Below, piece by piece: positions 24,001 through 32,006 of a stretch of 64,000 nucleotides of DNA. The stretch spans positions 14,951,001 through 15,015,000 of the forward strand of contig NC_045127.1 in assembly GCF_007655135.1 (NCBI RefSeq), in the 5' to 3' direction. Position 1 is the first letter of the stretch; every line of letters begins with the position of its first letter. The notes under the pieces were generated by a model. The model saw nothing but the letters and a program-made list of their open reading frames with translations, ran no database searches and was not told the DNA's origin. Made by a program: the position numbers and the translations under genes. This DNA comes from Punica granatum (lineage: Eukaryota > Streptophyta > Magnoliopsida > Myrtales > Lythraceae).

Positions 24001-24767
24001 CATCATTGCCTTATCATATGATAATTTTTCTTGCATAGGTACAAGTTCTTTAATTGTCAAATTTCATTTGTTTTAAGTGATTGTGATTGCTGAATGTGGA
24101 ATAGGTGCAAATGCAGGTGAGGAATGCCTCAAGTCCAAACATGCCACCATCAGGTCTAATGATGCTACCATCAGTTTCAATGATGCCACCCTCATGTCCA
24201 ATCATGCCACCTCAAGTATCAAACATTCCAAGACATGTAAATATTTAAGAAAGTTTGAATTTCAGTTTAATTTGCATGCTTGTGATTGCTAAGTGTGCAA
24301 TAGGTGCCAATGGAGAGGGACAATGCTTCAAGTTTACTCATGGCAACTGAAATGGTAGGTCCATCAGTACAAGTATACATATAAACTTATATCGATGTTC
24401 CATAATACAACTAGTAGTGGATGACCAAGGTTGTTTTTGCTTAATGGTAAAACTTCGACTGTTTGCAGATGAGGCATGTTACAAGTTCAGCGATGCCTAA
24501 TGAATTGGCAAATGCATCATCACAGGTATGCATCTCATGTTTGAATCAATACATAGGTAGGTGTTGCTTACTGTACTGATTTAACTATGTGAACCTACAA
24601 TGGATATTTGGATATGGAGTAACTCCAACCATGGCACCTCTGGGTGGACTAGCCATAGGGAGCCAAGTTGTGACAACTGACCAAACAAGTACTGCCATGA
24701 TAAGGAGGGGACAACAGGTAATGTCACTAGAAACCAAGCAAGCTGCTAGCCCTGGGACTGCGTAGAG
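21034..24767 (+). pseudogene. MULE B transposase (mudrA-like)
   Basis: Domains in order: PB1-like N-terminus (LHHGGKFDDNKQIYVGG, from ATG 21100); a charged REARERE repeat (21450-21540); an acidic linker; the MuDR DNA-binding finger near 22060-22270 (CANKECDWKI, KTFKDEHKC); and the MULE catalytic domain with GLDGCFLK (Asp codon at about 22629), FISDRHKGL split by an 82-bp intron (22833-22914), and NNMSEQCNGQL near 23200 as the Glu block. Then come a SWIM finger (CSCRKLDITRISCMHVVACI), a proline/basic PGRPKK stretch and a CCHC knuckle (CSNCGQSGHNRC). Several small C-terminal exons follow. All catalytic blocks survive, but at least six stops and two frameshifts (such as 23345 and 23830) make it a pseudogene. 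Confidence 0.88.
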
Positions 24768-24894
24768 ATTTGGTGCTTTTTTCAAAATGAACCAGGACCA
24801 GTTGCCTCAATCACAGTAAAGGACTATATGTGATGCTCATTTTATATATTTTGGTGAACATACCTCAACATTAGGATAATTTTCCAGTTATTGG

Positions 24895-25005
24895 GAAGGA
24901 GTTTCTTTTTGTAAAGGCTTTTTGTTGATATGGCAAAGGTTTCTTTTTGTAAAGGCTTTATGTAGATTGTGAAAGGTTCCTTTTTGTAAATGAGTTTAGG
25001 TTTGT
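24895..25005 (+). repeat. Short tandem repeat in the MULE B intergenic region
   Basis: The word TTTCTTTTTGTAAAGGCTTT, or a near form, occurs about three times with a spacing of 35-50 bp, between the transposase 3' end and the convergent GRF gene. It could be part of the transposase 3' UTR. Confidence 0.6.
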
Positions 25006-25416
25006 GAAGATGGGTTCTATGTTGGCAATGGTACATGTTACTTGTGGAAGTGATTCATTTTGGTGTAGGGGTATTCTTTTGTATAACAGATGCCAAAAAC
25101 AAATCCAAGGGATTTGGTGTATGTTATGTCTATGAAGATCATGGATATGTTCTTCTGGGAAATTGCTAACTGTGCAATCTTAATCAGTTTATGTTCTTTA
25201 CTTAATGAATATTTGCTATCTTATTTTTCTTATTTAGTAAGCTATATAAATCTAATGAAACCCAATCAGTGAAGAAGATTGACCGAAATACACTGCCATT
25301 CTTCATTGCCAACAGTTTCCTTACATCGCTCAATTACATACTAAAACATCATCGAATATATAAGCACATTTTCAATAAATACAACTTCTAACTTGCCAAA
25401 TACAACAAAGAAATTC

Positions 25417-26076
25417 CTACTTCTTCATACCATCTTTAATCAACACTAATGCCAGTAAAATGACCACTACAATGCATACAATCTCCAGCCTCTTCACTTT
25501 ATCTCGATACATCAAATTCTTTCTCTTTAGCTTGGCAACAACCAACCTCTGACCTGCTATTTTAGTAGCTTCTTCATCAGTATGAGTAACCTCTCTCTCC
25601 TCCGCATTTTGATTGCCATCCACTGCCATATTAGAGACCTCATTTAATCACTTGAAATATCCACAATTAATTAACTTGTTCTTCATTAATCAAATCCATC
25701 AAAAAATTACGGATCACAAACATCAGTAACTTATATTGATTTCTCAATATTGCGATGCTAACAAATTCGTGTATTCAGAAATCACCTGAAAAAACGGGCA
25801 TCGAAGGAACTTCCTCCCAAAATTCTTGGAAGTCTTCGATGTCATAATGGAAACATGTCGCCCACAACCACAAATCCATTCTCTTTTCCTTCCATTCGCC
25901 ATACTCGAGCCACACCAACTTGAATCTTCATCTTCAGTATGCTTATGCCGTCTCTTCCATCCATTCGCCATGCTCGAGTCACACCAACTTGAATCGACAT
26001 CTTCAGTATGCCTATGAGGTCGATCTTCTTTGCAACAGGTACCCCTATTGCACTCACCACATTCCATCTTCACCAT
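25417..26076 (-). pseudogene. GRF zinc-finger membrane protein gene carried by MULE B
   Basis: Minus-strand gene with two exons: 26076-25786 (97 codons) and 25674-25417 (86 codons including the stop), joined across a GT-AG intron of 111 bp in phase 0. Residues 1-60 hold a 23-residue duplication (HTEDxDSSWCxSSMANGxKR). The GRF finger follows (CGCGRHVSIMTSKTSKNFGR, KFLRCPFF, then NCGYFK across the splice). The residue after CGYFK is conserved Trp in the family but TGA here (25648-25650). The rest is a coiled-coil-like segment (IAGQRLVVAKLKRKNLMYRD) and one membrane helix (VCIVVVILLALVLI) near the C-terminus. This layout is known from plant GRF proteins of unknown function. It is convergent to the transposase and near the right TIR. 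If the single stop is not read through it is dead, although an internal ATG at about 25629 remains open. Confidence 0.8.
25885..26020 (-). repeat. 69-bp in-frame duplication in the MULE B GRF gene
   Basis: TCCATTCGCCAT recurs at 25891 and 25960, with CTCGAG, CACACCAACTTGAATC and CATCTTCAGTATGC shared at the same offset. The unit is 23 codons, so the reading frame is kept; it doubles a Cys- and His-containing segment ahead of the GRF finger. Confidence 0.85.
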
Positions 26077-26211
26077 TGTAGCCGTTGTTTAGCAATTTAA
26101 TTTGGGGGTTAGGGATTTTGGTTCTTCAATTTGGGGATTAGGGATTTTGGCTCTTTCAATGTCATAGCTTCTGTTAAAAATAAAGGGAAGAGAGGAAAGC
26201 AACAAAGAAAA

Positions 26212-26380
26212 AATATTATAAGCCACGTCAGACGATTCTGTCTGATTTTTCATGGAACGTGGACGGAAGGGCAGCTCTGATTTAACTTTTAACTGTCAGG
26301 GTTTAGTTTGATGTAAAAAATGGGTCGATGTTCATTTGAGACAACTGTCATCTGTCGACGTTATTTTTGCCTATTTTCTC
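26212..26380 (-). repeat. Right TIR of MULE B
   Basis: Inverted copy of 20455-20623, ending GCCTATTTTCTC at 26380. It lies about 135 bp upstream of the GRF start codon and is the likely promoter region of that gene. Confidence 0.92.
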
Positions 26381-26444
26381 ATTGTGAAATATTTTAAAAA
26401 TATGACGTGGGGTGAAATTGTTTCTCAAACTGTGAATTATTGAT

Positions 26445-27593
26445 GCAATGCATAAATGAAATTTTGAGAAGATCTCATAGAAGAAAGAAGAGGGTTGAGC
26501 CTTATATTCGAATTATTGATGTCCATGGGATAGGCAACTTCATAAAACTTTGCATGCTGCGGGTTATTGGTTGAGTCCGAGATATCAATATAATCCGAAT
26601 GGAGAAGAATAGGCTCACTTTTTTCTGGTTTGTTAGATGTCATCGAGAAGTATGCTTTTGGAGACTCAGAGTTGCTATCCAAGTTAACTAATGAAATGAA
26701 GTATTTTAGAAATGGCGAAGATGATTTTGGTAGAGTATCCGCTGTAGCTGATTGCATTGTAATGGCTCCAGATAGATATTTATCATTTTTTTATTACTTA
26801 ATAGTTAATTTCTTCATTATTGAATTTTATGTTAGCACCTATGCTTCAACTATAATTTTTTTTTTTTAGATGAATGGTGGATATCTTATGGAAGCAGTGC
26901 GACAAACCTACAAAAGTTGGCAATTTGTGTCTTGAGCCAAACATGTAGTGCTTCAGGATGTGAGTGCAATCGGAGCATATTCAGCATGCTCATTCCAAAA
27001 AGAGGAATAGATTAGAGCATCAAAGGTTGATGACCTTGTATATGTCCATTATAATTTGAAATTGCAGCAAAGTATAATTTGCTTTCTCCATTTATTGTTT
27101 CAACGTTATGTTTATATTGTTTCTTGGAGTTTAACAATTTCAAGATAATTTTATTATATTGTGTAGGAACTATAAGAAAGGTCGAAACTACGATCCCATT
27201 GATCATGAAGGGTTTGATACTAATGCCACTTGGGTGTTACAGGATGAGCCTCCAGTTTTGTCAAATGAAGAATTAGAAACTTTTCGTTGTGATCTGGAGC
27301 GATGCACAATTCAAGTTAATCAAGCAAATGGTAGTATCATTTTCAGTGGAATTCTTGTTATGCTTTACTTTATTTTATCTAAATAAATAAATCTTTGTGA
27401 TACACAGAAGCTGAATTTGGACGAATTTGACGTTGATAACGATGATGAAACAAATGAGGGTGAAGGAAGAAGTGTCTCGGAGAATTCGACAGGACCTTTC
27501 TTTGATTGGAATGATGATCGTAGTTCAGCCCCGCCAGCTCAAGATAACACTTTCGAAGTTGGCATGGATTGGAACCCATGGACTACTCGATGA
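26445..27593 (+). pseudogene. hAT transposase, C-terminal part after the nested insertion
   Basis: Coding resumes immediately after the MULE A target duplication: WDRQLHKTLHAAGYWLSPRY, then LLDVIEKYAFGDSELLSKL. After an intron ending at 26871 comes the dimerisation region (WWISYGSSATNLQKLAICVL, SQTCSASGCE, RSIFSMLIPKR). A further intron precedes YKKGRNYDPIDHE and VLQDEPPVLSNEE, and a last exon ends in an acidic tail and a stop at 27591-27593. Joined to the upstream part this completes one hAT transposase. Known role: cut-and-paste transposition through a dimer; here it is broken by stops and by the insertion. Confidence 0.85.
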
Positions 27594-27950
27594 GATGTGA
27601 ACTGTGTTTACATTGTTATTCGTTATTTGGTGAAAGATTTGGATTTTAGTTTTGGATGTTTCTCTTGGATCCTGCCGTCTGATTGTGGATGTGTGGTACT
27701 TTAGTTTTAGACTTTTCAATAAACACTCTACCGTTTGAGTTGGTATTATTGAAGACTTGTCTGGAGTGTTGATTTGGAATTGAAACTTGAAAGTGAATCT
27801 GTGCATTGTATTATTTATGCTTCATATTATTAATTATTATTTTGAAAACTTGGTTCGACCCATCGAATTCCGGTTGAACCCTAAAAATCCGTGAAACTAT
27901 CACTTGACCGGTCCAATTGCCGGTCCGGATCTGAAAATACTGGCTCCATG

Positions 27951-30402
27951 ATAATTTTACTATATGTATCGATGTATACATCGAAAATAGAGGTTCGTGG
28001 GCTTATGGGAGAGGGTGCAAGAGAGGGATCACATCCATATCTATATCTATATTTATATAAAAGTAGAAACATGACGGGCCTCACCTGATGGCCTTAAAAT
28101 ACCGAGATTGTTGAATGGATTTGTTTTTTACATTTTTAAGTTTATTTTATTTTCATTGAATCACAAATTGTGGGATCAATCATTTATTTTTGAGTTAATA
28201 TACTATATGCTTTTAAAAAAATAAATTAGATCATATTTTCTATACATTATAAATCACGTAAGATCATATTTTACTTTCAAAAAATAAGTAAGATCCTATT
28301 TTTTTATAGCTATCAATAATATTTTTATTTTCAAAAAACAAATAAGATTGTATATTTTATAGATGAATCATATCTAATTATTTTTAAAAAAAATTAGATA
28401 ATTTTTCTTAGAGATTTTTTGTATGATATGTTAAAGATACATGCTAACACACACAAATTGTCCCCACTTGGCCTCTCAAAAAATACTGCTACCTTTAAAT
28501 GGAAGCTCTCGAAAAGTACATCTATCATTAGATATGAAGATAAGTTGTTCAAGTATTTTTACTTTTTCACTTTTGATTCTCAATCTCAAAGATATGAAAA
28601 TCAAGACCTGCCCATCTCATTTTTTTCAATCTTTTTTGTACTAAGTCACGAATTCATTGATGGTTCTTGTAGATGTGTGGCCTAAATTGTTTTTTGACTG
28701 TTGAATGTTTATTCATCAATCTTATATTACCTTCTCACTAAATCTTATCGTGCTCGGCATTTTTCATTTTTATAGTTTATTCATAATCTCCTTTTAACCT
28801 TGGTGGTCGTGAGTTCAAATTAACCTTAAGAACGTAAGTTATTATTCGCTGTAAATTAAAAATATTTAAAAATTGAAACAAAACTAAAAATTTAAATTAA
28901 ATTTTTAAAAAAGAACCAAGCCCCAACAGGTTGGGTGGTCCCTCCTTTTTCGACGCGGATGAAGTAAGGACCATACATACATATATATTTGGGGGGGGGG
29001 GGGGGGGGGGGGGGGGTGGTCCCCCTTTCGACTGCCCTTCCCTCCGGAGGCTTGGCAAGGTCTTCAGGAGGGAGGGGCAGATGGAAAAAGGGGAAGCCCC
29101 AATAGAACACCAAACCCTCTTCCTTCCTCCCAATTTGGGCCCCTTCCTCTCTCTCTTTTGGTTTTCAGAGGCTCAGGGGGTCACTGGCAAGGGAGTCCCT
29201 CGATCTGGTCCCTGCTTGGTGACCACCCAATCTTTTTTTAAAAATTAGTTATTTTAGTTCTTTAATTTTTCATTTTTCTTTTCATTTTTAAATATTTTTA
29301 ATTTGCAACCAAAAGTAAATTGACACGTTGAAAAAATTAATGGCGTCAAGTCCACATTAATTTTTCTGTAATGCCTATTCACAGAATAGACTAAAACTGC
29401 CCAACGGACCAAACATACAAGATTGATGCGGCTTTTTTGAAACTTACTGGACAAAAATTGAATGACTGTCAAATTTATAGGACAAAAAATATTTTTTTCC
29501 ATATTTATAGTGTTTGCAAAAAAAAAATTCTTAAATTTCAGATTGGGCAAAAAAAAATTCAATTCATGCAACTATGCAAATAATCCATGTGTACACATTC
29601 AGGAAGTTAGGGACCAACTATATGAAAGATCCATTTATGCTACTGAGATTTTAGAAGTATCAACAACTTTTACACAAAATCGCCCAATTCTGCATTATTC
29701 TGTTATAATTTTTAACGAATTACAAATTGTGGGATAGATCCTTTTTTTTTTGAATATTTGAATACCTTCATAATATTTTAAATTTTTGAATATTTGATGT
29801 TTATTTGTAAATATATTTTAAAATCTTTCAATTATCATATGATGATAGCTTAAATCTAAATAAATATTTTCGAATAAAATATGTTATCTACATGATATTT
29901 TTCAAACTTTTAATAACTTTGAAATCTTTTTCTGAGATTAGAAATCTTTCCAAATTTCAAGTTTCAAACATTACATATTTTATAAGTTTCTCAATTTCTA
30001 ATGTTGTTTGAAATTAGTTATCTAAATAAATACTTTTGAACAAAATATATAATCTTCAAACTATTTTTCTAACTTTAACAATTTTAAAATTTTCTGAGAT
30101 TGAAAATCTTTCGAATTTATAACAGACATAATTACCAGCTCTTATTCTATCACATACAATGCATGGGATCCATGCCTAATTAAACATGATAGCACGGACA
30201 AATTGAAGCAATGGATGTCACTTGTCAGGATTCAGTATTGAGTTTGAAGTGTAACTATGCTGAACTCATTTTTCCCTCGAAGTTTAGTCAATTTAAACTA
30301 AAATAATAATCTTGCCAGTCATATGTAAAAAAAAAAAAGTGATTAAACAGGTCATTTCTTGCGATGTAGAGCGAGAGGGGAGGATGACTTTTCTCCCACT
30401 TC
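27951..30402. other. AT-rich spacer with a Helitron-like start and a GC island
   Basis: No gene is supported. At 28040 the sequence TCTATATCTATATTTATATA, preceded by A and followed by GGGCCTCACCTGATGG, looks like a Helitron 5' end, but no 3' end was found. At 28920-29235 a GC-rich island is bounded by inverted GGTTGGGTGGTC / GACCACCCAAT words and contains a long G run. 29740-30120 is AT-rich. Confidence 0.4.
28991..29016 (+). repeat. Run of 26 G
   Basis: Twenty-six consecutive G, preceded by a TATATATTT stretch. Such tracts are prone to sequencing error and can form G-quadruplex structures; the true length is uncertain. Glycine/proline frames across it are artefacts. Confidence 0.9.
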
Positions 30403-30417
30403 ATTGGGCTATAAAAG
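30403..30417 (+). promoter_or_regulatory. Core promoter of the MYB gene: inverted CCAAT and TATA box
   Basis: ATTGG (30403-30407) and TATAAAAG (30410-30417) lie about 120 bp before the start codon. Transcription would start near 30440-30450, giving a leader dominated by the GA tract. No other TATA box fits better between 30300 and 30530. Confidence 0.6.
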
Positions 30418-30452
30418 GGTAGATGTTTTAGGTTCTTTATTAAAGCAAAAAT

Positions 30453-30455
<3 letters not shown>

Positions 30456-30510
<55 letters not shown>
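30456..30510 (+). repeat. GA microsatellite in the MYB 5' leader
   Basis: About 24 GA units ending in a GGGAGAGAG interruption, 25 bp before the start codon. GA-rich leaders are common in plant genes and bind GAGA-type factors (BPC family); variation in length here could affect expression. Confidence 0.9.
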
Positions 30511-30534
30511 TGGGGGAAAGAGGCTCTGAAGAAG

Positions 30535-31705
30535 ATGGGGAGGAGTCCATGTTGCTCCAAGGAAGGGCTGAACAGAGGAGCCTGGACTGCCATGGAAGAC
30601 AAAATCCTCACTGCTTACATCAGAGCCCATGGAGAGGGCAAATGGAGAAACCTCCCCAAGAGAGCCGGTACGATGTTATTTCGATCTTTAACACTTAAAT
30701 TTGCCCGACACTTGTTCTTTCCTAGCTAGTAAGTCGAAGCGAGTACATGATTATGCTGCGATGATCATGGGAGTAATAAGGTCAGTATATATTACAATAT
30801 TATTGCAGGATTAAAGAGATGTGGGAAGAGCTGTAGACTAAGATGGCTGAATTACCTGAGACCGGACATAAAACGCGGGAACATATCTCGGGACGAAGAG
30901 GAACTCATCATCAGGCTCCATAATCTCCTTGGTAACAGGTGCCCCCTCTTTCTACTACTGCAATAGTTATAATATTTGTGTGTGCATATACACTCATACG
31001 ATTGACTTAGCTCAACTTTTGAACGTCTGGAAGTGCAGATGGTCTCTAATAGCTGGAAGACTACCGGGGCGAACAGACAATGAAATAAAAAACTACTGGA
31101 ACACGACACTCGGGAAGAAAGCCAAGCCATCAGCTCACTCGCCAACTTCTCCTTCATCGCCCAAAGGCAAGGCAAGATCTCTGGTCTCCCCCTACCACCC
31201 TACTGAGCCGCCAGCCTCAACTCCAGCAGCTAAGGCCACACGGCCTCAAGCCGTACGAGCCCAAGCCACCCGGTGCACCATGGCAGCTGATCTTGTCACC
31301 TCAAACACCAACCCTCCATTTGATGTGCGTCATCGGGTTGACCCGAATTCACAAAATGAGCGCTGCATCGACCAATATGCCCAAGATTTGGAAATTCCGA
31401 GAATCCACCATATAACTGATCGCCAGGATGTCCAAGAAAACTGCTCCACTGATTTCGACTTCTCCAACTTTGGGTGCGGTGATGACCGAGTCCAAGCAAG
31501 CAATGATGATGGAGGTGAAAAGGGGAATTACTTTGGGAATTACTATAACAGTCACATGTCAATGGAACTGGCGATATTGGAAGATTGGGCAGGCAAAAGT
31601 GGGGATGTGGATGATACAGGTGTTAGTGTCGAAGTAGTTAAGGACACGTTCGACATCGAGTCCTTGACATTTTTGTTCGATTCCGAGCAATGGACTTGCC
31701 CGTGA
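30535..31705 (+). CDS. R2R3-MYB transcription factor, TT2/MYB123-like (subgroup 5)
   Basis: Three exons: 30535-30667, 30809-30938 and 31039-31705 (133, 130 and 667 bp; introns 141 and 100 bp with GT-AG ends), the canonical R2R3-MYB pattern, giving 309 residues. R2 has Trp17, Trp37 and Trp57; R3 has Ile70, Trp89 and Trp108. Residues 76-95 ([20 protein letters not shown]) fit the bHLH-binding signature [DE]Lx2[RK]x3Lx6Lx3R exactly. Residues 160-168 (VRAQATRCT) resemble the subgroup 5 VIRTKAxRC motif, and the acidic C-terminus (near FLFDSEQW) fits an activation region. Known for the group: nuclear activators that act with a bHLH and a WD40 protein to switch on proanthocyanidin (condensed tannin) genes such as ANR and LAR. 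The start begins MGRSPCC, typical of the family. No damage was seen, and no other gene lies nearby. Confidence 0.92.
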
Positions 31706-31958
31706 ATATACAAGATTCGCCCGACAAATTCGGGCGACGGCTATAATGTAAAGTTACGTGAAATTTTCAATACTTGGTGTAACATAAGTCATACCAAATA
31801 ATTAAGAATTTGGAGATGATTAGTTAACTGGGCGTGCATGCCCATTAGTACGTGTGTGGCTTTTCTTGAGACTGTGAGACCGTTTGAGCAGGGTAAGGGG
31901 GGTGTGGGCGGCGCGGGTGACTTCAGAAGGTGCGAGAAAGTCGAGTAATGATCACCTG

Positions 31959-32006
<48 letters not shown>

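Larger units (their letters stand above)
20455..26380 (+). mobile_element. MULE B, near-complete Mutator-like element nested in MULE A
   Basis: 169-bp TIRs at 20455-20623 and 26212-26380 begin GAGAAAATAGGCAAAAATAA and are about 88% identical (about 20 differences counted). They are flanked by ATCGTGAAAT (20445-20454) and ATTGTGAAAT (26381-26390), a target duplication of 9-10 bp with one mismatch. The element is 5926 bp. It carries a full-length but decayed transposase gene on the plus strand and a convergent GRF zinc-finger gene on the minus strand. It lies inside the right TIR of MULE A, so it is the youngest layer of the nest. Confidence 0.92.
17198..26435 (+). mobile_element. MULE A, Mutator-like element inserted in the hAT transposase
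   Basis: The left TIR starts AGGGAAAATGGCAC at 17198 and runs about 200 bp. The right TIR is its inverted partner but is itself split by MULE B (20291-20454 and 26391-26435). Shared blocks are TCACAGTTTGAGAAACAATT, GCATCAAATCC and CCAGGTGGCCACA. The flanks GTTATTTAT (17189-17197) and ATTATTGAT (26436-26444) match at 7 of 9, as expected for the 9-bp Mutator target duplication. The outer 20 bases of the right end appear lost. Without MULE B the element is about 3.3 kb, carrying a truncated transposase and a GRF zinc-finger remnant on the opposite strand. Confidence 0.85.
14760..27942 (+). mobile_element. hAT-superfamily transposon, split by nested MULEs
   Basis: The left end begins CAGTGTTTTAAACATCGACC; the right end, read in reverse, begins CAGTATTTTCAGATCCGGAC, and both lead into GGACCGGC-rich sequence. 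The flanks give an 8-bp target duplication matching 6 of 8 (GCTTCAAG at 14752-14759, GCTCCATG at 27943-27950). Removing the nested insertion (17198-26444) leaves about 3.9 kb, a normal size for a plant hAT. The coding parts carry a BED zinc finger, DUF659-like core and C-terminal dimerisation region. Stops and frameshifts show it is inactive. Confidence 0.88.

Noticed and set aside
28892..29248. Frames with Pro or Gly runs
   Set aside because: They cross the 26-G run; artefacts of the homopolymer.
30288..30630. Minus-strand frames with long Ser-Leu repeats
   Set aside because: Translation of the GA microsatellite in the MYB leader.
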